64,000 nt of DNA from Climacium dendroides. Taxonomy: Eukaryota > Streptophyta > Bryopsida > Hypnales > Climaciaceae. A program made the translations under genes and the position numbers. The stretch covers positions 14,030,001 through 14,094,000 of the forward strand of contig OX467086.1 in assembly GCA_950106755.1 (NCBI GenBank), read 5' to 3'. Every line of letters begins with the position of its first letter. The first letter of the stretch is position 1. The notes beneath the pieces are model-generated. The model did not search any database, was not told where the DNA came from, and worked only from the letters and a program-made list of their open reading frames with translations. Below, in pieces: positions 1 through 11,658 of this stretch.

Positions 1-1021
1 TATCTTCATATCGAGAAGGTTTGGGTGATCCTCCTTCACTAATGAAAATATTACACATGGCTTACCCATCTTCAATATTTCCTTGACCTTTTTCTTATGC
101 ATACATTCGAATTGTGGAATCTTGGAATTTAAAAGAGATCTAAGAACTCGAGGATGTCGCTTAGGTATCGGTTTAATCATGGTGCTTATGTATAGATTTG
201 TTGTTACAATGGATTATGTGTAATTACCGAATGTCTCGAAGAATTGTTCAACGGAAAATAGGTACAGCTGAAGGCAAAGATCCACCTCCTATAGATCTAG
301 ATGGAGGTGACTTGACAATTTCCACAAGGCATGAGATTAGACCAGTACTACATGTACCAAAGGGTGCTTCTTCTTACAATTCCCTCATGTTGAATTTGTA
401 TTGAGGTTGTCGCAATGGAGAGGGTGATGCATAACTGCTTGTGGCGATGGAACTCTATCTTCGAGGCGAGGATCTTCAGCATGTCCTTTGTCATCCGCAT
501 ACAATTTCCTATGCAAGGTGTTTGGGGTACGCAAAGTTGGTGACTGGGAGCACTATTGACTTGAATTAAAACTAGTCTGCTTCAAAGGTGATGGCAAGTA
601 AATGGGGGTCTTTACTAGTCCTCGACTAGGCGGATTGTCCACCATGCCGTCCTCCACATTTCCTTTGGAAAAATTGATAGTCGCAAAAGTCGCATCCATG
701 GTAGATCGGAGAAGAGAAGACTTAGAAAAAACGGACGGGTAGCCACTTCCTACAGCCGAGTCTAATCTCTTTGATAGGGACGCATCTGATCCAAACAACA
801 AACTTCTGGTCAATGGTTATTTTTGCTGGAATAGGTACTGAACAGATCCTCCGACCTGAAGTAATATGAGTGTACATAATTCTTTCACAGTTATCTTGGA
901 TCCAAAGATAACAAACTTCTAATACAACTATCCTCAACCCAAAAATGACTCAACATATAATGAGATCATTGTATATTTGCAAGTATTCAGTTCAAATCAA
1001 AATTCAAAATTTTACTAGTAT
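1..1021. other. Intergenic sequence, no supported gene
   Basis: Short open frames occur on both strands (for example 198-404 plus and 553-813 minus), but none shows a recognisable domain, a splice pattern or resemblance to anything else in the window. The stretch just before 1022 is AT-rich and forms the target site of the mobile element that starts at 1027. I see no promoter or repeat that can be supported. Confidence 0.4.
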
Positions 1022-1557
1022 AAAGATGTTGCAATGTGAATTTTTGGTTTTGTTTAGCTTACCTAAAAATTGGAACGGAAACTAGTGGAAAGGAACCGGA
1101 TCTGATTAAGAGCTATAGGAAAAATCAAAATTAGATACGGAAAACGAAATAGTAGATGGACTGGATCTAATCTAGTTCCAAGTTCAAATTGGTTGGAACC
1201 GGAAACCCATCCAAAATTGACCTACGAACCGGATTAGGGTTAGGCCGGATGTCAAGCTGTTAGAACTAGAAAAGGTCATAATGGTCAGTATGGGGTCCTA
1301 AGATTGTTTAAAGATTGACCTTGCCAGTCTTACCCCTTTTCATTCTCTTGCAGTTTAGGCACTCCTTGTGCTGTTTTCAGCACCTCGTGCCTTCATGTAG
1401 TATTTGTATGGTGATGTGTGAGAGTGTACTCGTAGAATTTGATAGTGTGTGACATTGTTTCCGGTTGGGATCGAAGAGGGAAGTGAGGAACGGGACGTGC
1501 GGCTAGGAGAGGGTAAGGTAGAATCGGTAAGAAATCCAGGAGAGACAACCTACGTCC

Positions 1558-3159
1558 ATGCCGCTGTTGCGTAGGAAGAAAGCGGGATCGGTTGACTCCA
1601 TTTCGGTTGAGGTGAAGCTCCGAAAGGTAGTTCCGGTTATTTCCTTTGACGAACACGAAAAGGTCCAACTCATAGAAGATTTAACTTCCATGGGTTGCTA
1701 AGGGTTTGTAGAGAAACCTAGGGGATTCCGAGAGGAACAGATGGTGAAAAAGCTCTTGGACAAGCTGTCCAATGAATTCGACAACACCTTGCGAGGGAAT
1801 CCATCCCTCTAAACTAAAGAAGTGTGGAGGGTAGTATATGACTTCCAGGTAGGAGATCTAGGGATAGCGAGCCGAAAGGATGAATTCATCCAAGGCAAAT
1901 TTTAGGGTGTCCCCAACCCAAAAGACGGATATGTAGTCGAAGATTGTATAGACGACCGGCACCGTCGCCTTCTTCAGTTCTTGATTCCAGTCCTCCATCC
2001 GAAAAAGCCGACTAAGATAACGATCACCTTTAGTAATACGATTTTTAGTTCCCTATGCGGAACCTGGAACGTTGACTGGGCCCAGATTGTTTTTGATCTA
2101 GTTGTCTAGCTCATTGGAAGAACATGGAAGAGTAGGGCTACTCCAATATGCCCTTACCTCTTCCACCTGTACCATAACCACCAGCTCCTGACTAGTTCGG
2201 AGAAGAAGGAGTGGAAGACCTAGGAAATCTTCGTGAAATACAAAGAGTCGGAGATAGATGAAGAAGCGAAATTTGTTCCTAGATCGGATCCGGAAACAAA
2301 AGAAGAGGAAGAAGAGGGTCTGTTGCCGCCTATAAAGCGACACAAGACGATGCCTCCTCGCAAGCGAGGGACACCACCGAATCGCGACTGGTCAACTCCG
2401 GAAGAAAAAAAGAAGGTTGTCGCTGAGGAAGAATTGGATCCGCAGGATCCATTCAACAATTTAACAGCCATCCTCTGTAGTGTCCGAGCGGATTGGGAGA
2501 TCAAGAACTGGACCTTGAATACAATCGGGAAGTTGGTGGGTGCGCCACCAAACAGCATGTTGCCGGAGTAGGTAGCAGACTGCATCACCGATCCGGTCGA
2601 GTTTCGGAAGTAAGAGGAGGAGATAATCCGTCTGCAGAAGGAAGTAGATACCTTGAAGGCGAAAATCTTCGCCTTGAAGGAGGATACGACTGCCACTTGA
2701 GAAATGGCGGAGGAGACTCGGAAGGTAGCGGAGCAAGTGAAGGACACCCTAGGAGCATCCGGGATGGCTACCACCAAAGCTAAGCTATTCGACGAGGAAG
2801 TGCAGAAGGAGAAGAAACTATCTGATTCCAGGATAGTGAAGATTCTCACGGATTATGCCGAACGGGTTGAGACAGTAATGATAGAGGCACAGATATCAAC
2901 GGATCGGATTGAGGAGAGTAGTCGGAAGCTGACGGGGGCTACATGCTTCAAAAGGATCCAACTTTTGGACCGCTCCCTACCAGAATCATTTCCAAATGAA
3001 TTAGTTGCCAAGGAGGAAAAGGAAAGGACTTCCAAGTCCAAGAAGCACCCATACCGGCCAATACACCAGAGTCCGCGATTGATTTGGAGTCTACGCCTGA
3101 TTCCGGCCAAGGCGATCCGGTTTCTAAACCTACAGATCGAGAACAAAATCGGAACTTGA
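1558..3159 (+). pseudogene. Decayed ORF of family L copy 1
   Basis: The reading frames align with the ORFs of copies 2 and 3 over nearly their whole length. Shared blocks include NTLRGNP, the NPKDGY motif, RRLLQFLIPVLHP, TITFSNTIF and a CPYLFHLYH block, followed by an acidic/basic linker and a heptad-rich helical region (about 2620-2900). At least eight in-frame stops interrupt it (near 1699, 1810, 1903, 2107, 2221, 2570, 2610 and 2699), so it cannot make the full protein. Two stops fall where copy 2 has Gln; the stop near 2221 is also present at the equivalent place in copy 2. The conserved N-terminal block of about 215 residues is not one I recognise with certainty. It has the flavour of retrotransposon-associated ORFs in non-autonomous plant elements. 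No protease, RT or integrase is present. Confidence 0.75.
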
Positions 3160-3377
3160 GTGAAGTCCTTGAACAGATGGAAGATTGGAAGCCGATCCGA
3201 GGAGTCCCACCTTAGGTTTAGGACTATAAAATAGCTAAGTTTGTATATACTAGGGAGATTTAGAACAGATCCGGATTCTGTTCCGATTTGGTAGAGTAGT
3301 AGGTAGGACCGGAAGTCTAACCTGAAATGCGGCGGGATCCCGTGGCACTTTTTACCTTTTTGAACTTTAGGGTTTTG

Positions 3378-3385
3378 TATATAAA
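3378..3385 (+). promoter_or_regulatory. TATA-like box downstream of the family L ORF
   Basis: TATATAAA lies about 220 bp after the ORF remnant ends. Copy 2 has TATAAAA at the equivalent place (17508-17514, minus strand), followed in both copies by similar sequence down to the 3' end. This suggests a conserved promoter firing toward the element's right end, as expected for the R/U5 boundary of an LTR. Function is inferred from position and conservation only. Confidence 0.4.
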
Positions 3386-3954
3386 CTAGTCCCTGGGAAG
3401 GGAAGGAAGAGAAAATCTTCTTTTGCAAATTTCCTTGTATTTTCTATTCGCTTCCTTGTTGTATGCCTCTTCCGTGTGTGTGTTAGTGTCGTATGATAGG
3501 AAGTAAGGAGGATAAAAATAGAGTTGCAAGTAATTTTCTTCCCCTGGTATTTCCGTCCTTATTTTAAGTATATGTGAGTAGGTAGCTAAGAGTTGGGAGT
3601 GCACTCAATTCCTCAGCACGTCTAGAGTTTAGGATTCCAGGTGAGAAAACCATTGTTAGGCTAGGCGGATAGGGAGGGATTCCTTAGTCGCGCTAGAACA
3701 CTCGGGTGGGAAATCCGGTTGAGTGTCCGATCTCCTGTGAGGTCTTACCACCCTAGTGGATAAATGGAATAGCTCGAGTAGATGTTGGAATGGACAAGTT
3801 TACTTGTAACCACCTAATTTCGCACAAATAGGAACCAATACCCAAGGTTGTTGTAGTATAAGAAAATCGTACGCAGGGTTTTTTTGTGTGACCTACAATC
3901 CGGATTAATATCTAGGTTGTTGTGAAGGACCAAACTGGATCCGTAGTAGTTAGA

Positions 3955-4066
3955 AGAGTAGGAGATAGGATAGTGGGTCTTCAGCCACTATAAATTCCGG
4001 AAGGAGTGGTGGGTCTACCACTCTTAAAATCAAGTGGCGACCCCTCTGATGGTGAAACAGAGGCTA
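3955..4066 (+). other. Conserved hairpin-forming segment of family L
   Basis: Three short inverted repeats follow one another: GTGG...CCAC around GTGGGTCTTCAGCCAC, GTGGT...ACCAC around GTGGTGGGTCTACCAC, and CCTCTG...CAGAGG with a 9-base loop. Copy 2 keeps all three; copy 3 keeps recognisable versions of the last two (32220-32290, minus strand). Between the second and third hairpins lies TGGCGACC, preceded by CA-AG in all three copies (ATCAAG, AGCAAG, ATCAAG). It looks like a tRNA primer-binding site just after an LTR end, but the target duplications put the element's end about 390 bp further on. Confidence 0.45.
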
Positions 4067-4427
4067 AACTAAACTAGATAGGATTACGGATACGCGTAAA
4101 TAGTCCAAACCGGATTGATCTACAGAGGTACTCAAGATCAGAATTAGTAAGATCCTGAGGGGGGGGGTGATGTATGGACCGGATAGTTAGTAGGACCGGG
4201 ATAGTGGAAGTAAGTTGATCCTCCGCTTTCCGAGTGTTGTAGTGTTTTTCAATTTTAGACATAGGACTGGAAAGTAGGTTTAGATACTGACTTAGCCTAA
4301 TCACTCAACAAGGCTAGATATTTCACAGGATCTCGCGGGTTCGATCTTTAGAGTCACTTAGTTATGCTCTAGAGTGATTTTTGGGAGTATAACGGGGAAT
4401 TTACTTACCTTGTACTGCGACAAAAGA

Positions 4428-6078
4428 ATTGAAATATACATAAAAATTCGTATTCACACATTGTACAGCGAATTCTATGATTGACCACGACATAGTGAAG
4501 TCTATTTCCTTCTTCAGCTCAATCACTAGATCATTCCTAGTAGGACGAAGCATGACCCTATGTTCTTGGCCGACATCCTCATTTTGTCTAGAAGATTATC
4601 AGTTCTATAGGAGGAAGTCAACATGGGAGGTATGCCAATTTGATTGGCGTCTATGTACTCACATAAGCGCCCTAGGGGATATTCTTCGTGGAGTCGCTTT
4701 AGCCATGGAAGCAGAATATCCAATAAGAATTTGTCCCCATGCACCTTATGAACCAAACTATTAAGAAATATTGCATTCCCGTTCTCATTGACAATACTCT
4801 TTTGCAGAGAGTTGTCAATGAGAATAGTATTGTCTTTGTTAAAAAACATGGGGTCATCCGGGTCTAAAAACAAGTGCTTTGAAATACAAATCCTTGAACA
4901 GATTTCCATCCTAGACAAGCAATTTCCACTTAGATGTTTCAACCTTCCTACATTTGTTCTAGCCTAGGATGTCAGAAGGAGCCCTGCAGTTTTGGAACAT
5001 GAATCCAATGATGGACTCCACAGTCTTCTTTAACATCGAACTCCAAACTATGATGCGATTTACAATTTTACAGACCTCGTCTAAGAATTCCTAGAGGTTG
5101 GGACAAATAAAAATGGCCTTTGCCCCAATAATAGTGGAGATACGATTGCTGAAAATATTATTGTCTGCTGTATAATGTTTTTTTTTCAAATGGGGACCTT
5201 GAGCCTTGCTCTTACACACTACTCTGTTCAAATCAAATACAATGTTCAACCACTTCTGTCGCGGTTGGGCAACTAATGAAGACATAGTCCACAGTACACT
5301 CTCTCCGCAATCTCCCGTTACTACTTGATCAAACAAAACAAAAAAGAGATGAAGATACCTGTTGAAACGCAAAATCAAGTGATCTATAAAATGGTGAAAA
5401 GCATTGAACCCCACTAAACGATTATAGAACCCCTCCATGAAGAAATTGTTTGAGCGCCAATGGGTGGTGTACATGTCTAAATTTTTTGTGTTGGGCACAA
5501 ACATGGATAAAACCAATCCATTTGATACGACATTCATTAAAGAACTGTGTCAAGAATATTTATTTCAAAATAAAATATTATACATTTGCTGACACAAATT
5601 TGCTAAAAACTATTTGGTTCTATACAAATGCCAACTACATTCCGTTCTGATATCTATACTATGCTACAACATGCAGTTCACAGAGATGCACTTCGTCCAT
5701 GCCACACAATCAAAGACTATCTACTCCCTCTTGTCAATCAGAATGAATCGACATAAAAGTCCTTCACCATTCATCAACAATCAAGAGTATGAAACATCTA
5801 TTACATGATAGTGGATTGTCTAAATAACCATAGGGATCTAAAGATGGTGGAGAGTATACTTGACCAAACTTCATATTGGTGGCATCCTCATCCACAAAAT
5901 CTCTGTAATCAAGAGTCTCCTTATCATCATCTAGGGGATTCTTCAGCTCTACTTGACCACTTTGACTTCCTTAATTGGCAACGCAGTCGGAGAGGGGATG
6001 GGTTCTGAAGCAAACTAACCCTCTTGTATCTTCGGGACCAATTCACCTTTGAGCTTTAAGTCAATTGATTGACTTGTA
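4428..6078 (-). pseudogene. Decayed coding sequence of unknown family
   Basis: Two minus-strand open frames, 4526-4942 (138 codons) and 5091-5537 (148 codons), sit in an AT-rich context with stops between them. I do not recognise either protein. Both are rich in Phe, His, Leu and Asn with no catalytic motif. The same region, and those at 35.7-37.5 and 45.9-48.2 kb, share a short palindromic motif, so all three may be remnants of one repeat family; that is inference. Confidence 0.3.
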
Positions 6079-6323
6079 TTATCTTCGCCTCAAGGATAAC
6101 TCAAACCAATGTGTGTATGCTCTGGACTAGTACCAAAGGACCGGACCACTTTTTGCACTTCTCCCTTGTTCGGAGGATAAGATCCCATTACTTGTGCTAA
6201 AATGGGTAGTAAAGACAATATCCTCTTGGGCGGGAGGTGCAGTGGGAAGATTATCTTTGCTTTGAAGATGATCTTGGGCAGGAGGTTGGGAGATAAGATT
6301 ATCTTTGCCTAAAAGATAATCTT
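6079..6323. repeat. Three AT-rich palindromes of the AAGATAAT type
   Basis: Near-palindromes of the form ATTATCTT-(T/C)GCCT-AAGATAAT occur at 6079-6099, 6249-6274 and 6295-6323. The last is the best: AAGATTATCTT and its complement around a short loop. Related palindromes recur at 36227-36248, 45944-45968 and 47459-48145 and not, as far as I could see, elsewhere in the window. Confidence 0.55.
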
Positions 6324-6392
6324 GGGCGATTACGGACCTTGAAGGTTGACCAAAGACCTAAAAAGAATCACCCTTGTCATGCACTTCACGTA

Positions 6393-7299
6393 AAAGAGGT
6401 TGAAAGGCCAATGGATCCTACAACATCGTCCTTAGAGTGTTGTTCTCTTGTCGGAGCTTCTCAAGTTCCAACTTCAATGTTTTCTTCTCCGTTTACTCGG
6501 CTATCCATTTCCTGGCCTCCTCTATTCTCTTTAAGGCCTTCTTCTTGTTTCTTTTCCTCCAAAAATCCTTGTTTTCCAGCTTCACAGGAATAAATTTCAC
6601 TGTCGAAGGGGTTGGAGGAATAATGGACTCAGAAGTGGCACCATGTTGTTGTTCCACAGGAGGATTTGCGTCAAGATTGAACCCCAAGCACTATTAGAAA
6701 ATTTAGTTTTTCTGTTGTTTTGGTCGCGTTGATCCGGTCAAAATTTGACAGAAATTTATTAAAATCAACAGATTTCTATCAAATTTTGACCAGATTAACA
6801 TGACCAAAACAACAGAAAAACTAAATTTTCTAGTAGTGAAGGTTCTTGCCCCAATAAGTTTCGAACCATCATAGTCGAAGGTCTCCAAATCCGAGCAGGA
6901 ATCCTTGACGTCACTAAGGATGATGACTAGTTCTTTCTCTACCGCACGAGCCTTCCCTTTCATCTTCCTCTTGTTGTCTTCATCTAACTCTTGCATTGCT
7001 ACAGATATCAATGTGGGTTCCCAATCCACCACCAGAAAATCCTCCACTAGGACCTCTAGGTCATCCCGCCGAACAACATTTGTGTTTGAACCAAATTGGT
7101 TAATGCCAAGGTTGATATTCCCCTCGCCACCTACAAGTTCTCCCACCCCTATTGTTGCCTTGTCATTGGCCTCTCTCGAGGGCGTGGAGTTAGAGTTTAA
7201 CTTTGGTGTATCAAAGAGATGTGGGCAAATGTAGTTTTCAAAATATGGCAAGTTATCATGGTAGAAATCATTGATGTCCAAAGTGCTGTCATACTTCAC
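6393..7299 (-). pseudogene. Leucine-zipper protein gene disrupted by a MITE
   Basis: A minus-strand frame starting at the ATG at 7297-7299 runs through an acidic, Asn/Ser-rich segment into a MITE at 6689-6838, where it stops. Removing the MITE and one copy of its duplicated AAG restores a single frame across the junction (residues GARTLGFNLD). The restored frame continues to a basic stretch (WRKRNKKKALKR). After one in-frame TAA it continues as a heptad coiled coil (LKLELEKLRQENNTLRTML, about 6405-6465). The insertion therefore broke a real reading frame. I do not recognise the family; the zipper suggests dimerisation, and the basic run before it recalls bZIP proteins only superficially. Confidence 0.55.
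6689..6838. mobile_element. 150-bp CACTA-type MITE (TSD AAG)
   Basis: The element starts CACTATTAGAAAATTTAG and ends in the inverted copy, with arms of about 38 bp that include the complement pair TCTGTTGTTTTGGTC / GACCAAAACAACAGA. A 3-bp duplication, AAG, flanks it (6686-6688, 6839-6841). CACTA ends with 3-bp duplications define the CMC/En-Spm superfamily. At 150 bp it can code for nothing and depends on a transposase in trans. Its terminus resembles that of the nested element at 22528-23731 (CACTAGTAGAAAA). Confidence 0.9.
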
Positions 7300-7918
7300 T
7301 ATCTCTCAAAGTTTATGTGATGAATGCCATCAGGGTTGCTATTCTGTGAGCCTGTGAGCGGGAATGTGTGAGCCTGTGAGTGTGTGAGCATACAACTTTT
7401 TTGTCTAGGGTTTGATGAGGTACCTATGACCGCGGAAATTGGAAAGAGGACTACACCTAACGATGTATGATGGAAAAAAATAAAATGTGATATATATGTT
7501 TTGATTGTAGGGTAACGCAATCCAATTTCAATGAAATTCATTGCAAATTTTATTGATACTATGTTAGGGTTTTTAGGATTGAAAAGATATTTGGTCCATA
7601 GTTCACGATTGTAGTGAAATACGGTTATTTATTTTTGGGGTTTGTGATGTGAGTTTTATCCCTTCAAATATAATGTTCATGATGTTTGGCTACATATTGA
7701 AATATAGGGTTTAGGGTATGAAAATGTAGTTTAGGGTTCAACAGAAGATTTGAATTAGCATTTAGGGTATGAAGGTACTTTCCACGATTATGAAGTTCTA
7801 CCTCTAAGCATTCATTCTTGATTTGGATTTTGTAGGTAATCCTAATTGAAATACACAAAACAACGTACAATAAACAATAGAATAAAAATCAACATGTGAA
7901 ACGTAACTAGAAACAGAG
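7300..7918. other. Intergenic, downstream of the ParB-methyltransferase gene
   Basis: A G/T-rich stretch at 7335-7395 has several repeats of the GTGAGC kind. The rest is AT-rich with several TTTAGGGT-like blocks (7707-7770), which resemble plant telobox-type motifs but are scattered, not arrayed. No gene seen. Confidence 0.35.
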
Positions 7919-8654
7919 TCACATAGATGATAAAGACATAGACTGAGAGTGGTCACTACTCTCAGTGGATGAGGTCTCCTGCTTTGATTCTACAGTTGTC
8001 TCATCTACAAATTGCAGAATTCTAGGGTCTACAAATTTAGACTTTCTCTGTCTACAAAAATCCTCTTGACGGGCCAATGTCCCAACTAGAGCCTCTGCAT
8101 ACGATGGCAACACAAAGGGCTTCTTTGGGCTTGATAAAAAAGAGGATAGAGTGAAAAATGGCCGGGGAGCAAGTGGATTGCAAGTTACGCTGCAAATGAG
8201 AAAATGATTATTAGGAATGATAAAAAGATCATGTTCATGAAGAAAGAAACTTGTAGGATAAAGTCAAATTAAAGTGATCGAATAGTATACAGCTATTTGT
8301 AGAAAATGTAGAAAAAACAAGCAGGGGTAGACTTACTTATTGAAACGAGACTTCTTCACGATGTGGGGAACTTCAAGTTCTTGAGCTCCATCATCGTCAA
8401 AATCTTATACGACAGGTGCAAGTGACGGTGGAACATCTCTCTCCACGCGAATCATTGGGGCCAAAATAGCCTCAAAAATGCCCTTGTCTTCTTCAAGTGC
8501 AATGATGTGTCTGCTCAAAATCCTACAAGCGTGGATGGAAGCCCCTAATCCCCAAACAGAACAAAACAAATTACAACAGCACTCAATAAGAATAGAAGAA
8601 CAAATAATAATTAATCTAAACAATAAAAGACAGTAAATGGCATTGAGCAAATAC

Positions 8655-9517
8655 CTGTCGCTGCAGTGCAATCAATAACAACGTCGTTGGCAAATGTTGA
8701 TGCTTCTATCAACATCTGCATGAAACGGGGATCCTTTTCTCTTGCACCCCTCCAAGGTTTGAAATTGCTATCCATGGTCAACGTCTCTCTCTTCGTGAAA
8801 TTCTAAATAACATCATCAACTGCCACGTCTATTCCTAGCTCCTTCAGCTTGGGGCATGCCTGGAATTGAAACTTGGAAGGACCAATACCATCCAAGTTCC
8901 GGACCAGCAACATGATACGGAAGAACTGTGTCTGCAGAAGTGAAGTGGTGCCAAGTGAATAAGTCCAAATTGAATGAACAAATCTAAACTATTAGTTGCC
9001 ATAACAAACCCATTGAAGCCCAGATGTAATCAATTAAGACAATCCAAAGAAAAGTTACCCAAAAAATCACTACTTGAAATAGAAGATGGAAAATTGAAGA
9101 ATGAAAGTATGCACGGCAACAAAGGATGAGTACATGAATATAACAAGGAACAATGAAGGATGTACATACCGTACTTCCAATAGAGATCGGTGAGGCTAAG
9201 TGAAGCCAATTGGTTCCCCACCAATCCTTCATCTTCTGAAACGAATATGTTGCAGCGTACTGCAAAATCGTAGCCTTTGCGAGAGGACTCCGAGAATGAA
9301 TAATAAGTAATGCACCATCATTGTGCAAATGACCATCAGCAAACTCAAAGACCGCCTCTAGCCAAGAAAGGTCGGCTGTGTTCCATTTTGGAACACTATT
9401 TGTAGGTACTGATAGACCTGGGACAGGCAACCCCTCAGGCATGTCCGCAATCACAAGGTCTACTCGGGGTTTATTGCTTGGAACACCACGGAAGAAGCGC
9501 ACCTTCTCTCCTTTGTG
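8655..9517 (-). CDS. Exons 8-9: beta-class DNA methyltransferase core
   Basis: Exon 8 (9517-9170) holds the motif IV segment DLVIADMPEG, a W(x)n helix (LSWLEAVFEFADGHL) and the G-A-LLIIHS strand that normally follows the catalytic loop. Exon 9 (8931-8655) ends with W(R)GAREKDPRFMQMLIEAST then VVIDCTAATG, continued in exon 10 by IHACRILSRHIIALEED. This is the order seen in N4-cytosine/N6-adenine DNA methyltransferases of the beta class, where the S-adenosylmethionine loop follows the catalytic loop. DMPE replaces the usual (D/S/N)PP(Y/W), and ATG replaces the G-x-G turn. The exon 9 stop (8803-8805) lies between the two motifs, so the SAM-binding part would be lost on translation. Confidence 0.6.
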
Positions 9518-11658
9518 CTGCAAAATCATTCAATTGATTAGGAACCAAACCAGGCATGTTTGAAAACCCCAACATACTTAAGAAATGGATGAAAATGAAA
9601 ATGCCAACCTTGTCAACAAAATTGACAATGTCGTGGTATACTTTGGGAAGAGGATCAGCCAGGACATCCGTAAGAGAGTAATTCAGAAGCAACTCGTGAA
9701 TAGAAATCTCTGAATCCGGCAAGTACTCCACAACGGATGGACCATGCTGTATCTCGTCATTGCTGAGTGAAGCATACTCAGCATCACGCTTAGTGCCACG
9801 TGAATTTGTGCGTTGGTGTTGGGAAGCCGCGTCATTGCAAGATGAAGGTAAGACATCCTTTTGGGGCCTCTTCCCCTTCTCCTTCTCCGCCGTTGGTACC
9901 CGATCGGACTCAACAACCTTCTTTGTCTTCTTCGTGGCTCTCTCCTTTGCCTTGTCCACCGCCTCGAAGTTCTTGAGTGCAATCTTCTTGTCTGCGTCGT
10001 CTCTCTTTTTGATTGCCTTTGCCTTTGCATCCTCATCAAGGCCAGCGAACTCATCAAACTCCTCGACCACGTTTTGGGTATTGATTGACCGATTTAGATG
10101 TTCCTCAGTCAACGGCGTGAATTCCGGCGGGCAGTCCAAGTACCACGCATCGGATTTCAAATGTAAGCTCGTCTACCATCTCAATTGTGACGCCAAGTAC
10201 ATGCAATGCTCTGAACTGACATCCAACCATGTTCCTAAAAATGGAGGAAGGTCGCGCTTCGCAATTGCCCCCTTGGGTAACAACTCATACTTGAAATACC
10301 TGTAAGGAACAAATACTTCAAAATACAGAAACTGATTCAATGGCCGCAATCAGAAAACATACTCAAGCATATCAGGATGGCATTAAGATATCAGATGTTT
10401 ACCGATAGATCACCCGTTTGACAACTAGGTCAGAGCCTTTGTGTTTCTTGAAGTCATCTGACTTCCTGAAGACATCATGTCCCCTGAACTGGGGCAAGAA
10501 AGCATGGTCCCAAACTCGAATTCTCCAATCTTCAATATAATCTAGAAAACTGTCGGGCTCCATGGGAGAGTCCAAAGCCAACTTGAGTTGGTCTTTCTTC
10601 ACAATGTTATCAAACATTTCAGCTCCCGTGTCTTGTATCTGCAAGGCCATTAAAAGTGAAGTGGTATTCTACAAAATACTTTGCACTCCAAATTACAAAA
10701 ACGGTCAAATGTCACAACGGAACAGATGACAACCAAAAAATGAGATGAATGAAACATGATAGAAATGAAAGAAAAACACTTACTCCAGCATACCAACATG
10801 CCTTCACTAGGAAATACTTCAGTTCTATCTCTCCAGCTGGCTTTAATGGAAACCTTCTTGCCTCCCTTGTCTGAACGGATGAGTTCCACCATCTAAGCCA
10901 CTTTACCTTATGCTCCTTGCTAACATTGCAAGTTGCCACGGACTGCAACTTTTCTAGAGTCATCTCTGGAGTGATGTTTGAGCTCCAGTGACGCTCGATT
11001 TGACACCACAAATCACATCTAGTTAAGTGAACAAAATGAGATGAGAAGAATAAAAAAAGGTAAAGTCTAAAGGGATGTTATCATACCTCTTGAAGCCACT
11101 CAATTCCCAGGTTGGGATTGGCAACGGCAGTCAATTTCCCCAATTTTTGAACTAACTTAGCTGTCTTCTCTTTCGTACCTAACCTCATGGCATCCAAGAC
11201 ACCCTCCTCTGATTGTAGGTCCATAGGTGTCTCTTCCCTATACAACCTAACTGCTAGGTCAGCGGCCGCTGCTATCTCATACTGCAAAACCACATGGAAG
11301 TGAGAAAACCATTGAAAGCATTGATGTTTCTAAATACCTCTACTATAGAAAAAATATGCACATGATTTGAGAGAATCGTTACCCGATAGATGAATGAAGT
11401 AAACACTTCAACCGACATTGAGTACCAACTCTTACGCAGATTTTGTTGGCATTGAGTCATCTCAGTCTCATTTAAATGCTCAGAGAACTTAAGCGGCAGC
11501 ATGCCATATTTTTGAACACGGTATAGCGTATGGACAAGACTGGTCTTGATGAACGAGCTTTCTGTATGCCTGAAACGGAGGCAAAAACACATCAATTTCT
11601 TCCTACACGATCACATAGAAAAGACAAAATGATGAACTACTTGCAAAGGAGCACTCAC

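Larger units (their letters stand above)
1027..4422 (+). mobile_element. Family L LTR-like element, copy 1 (TG...CA, TSD AAAGA)
   Basis: The element begins TGTTGCAATG and ends CTGCGACA. It is flanked by a perfect 5-bp duplication, AAAGA, at 1022-1026 and 4423-4427. TG...CA ends with a 5-bp duplication are the hallmark of LTR-retrotransposon integration, but I find no second LTR inside: the first and last few hundred bases do not match. A solo LTR of 3.4 kb is the simplest reading. It carries a decayed ORF (1558-3159), a TATA-like box after that ORF (3378-3385), and a conserved non-coding segment of about 1 kb that aligns closely with copy 2 (16486-19903, reverse orientation). A G-run at about 4158-4166 followed by TGATGTATGG resembles a polypurine tract, but no matching LTR follows. 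The sequence is rich in CCGGA/TCCGG pentamers. Confidence 0.8.

Noticed and set aside
4030..4066. CTGATG...GTGAAAC in the conserved hairpin of family L, reminiscent of a hammerhead ribozyme core (as in retrozymes)
   Set aside because: The CTG of the supposed core is used by the simple CCTCTG/CAGAGG stem, there is no helix II, and no cleavable UH dinucleotide is placed between suitable helices I and III.
4157..4422. G-run plus TGATGTATGG as a polypurine tract followed by a 3' LTR of copy 1
   Set aside because: The following 255 bp do not match the element's 5' end, so no LTR pair is supported.
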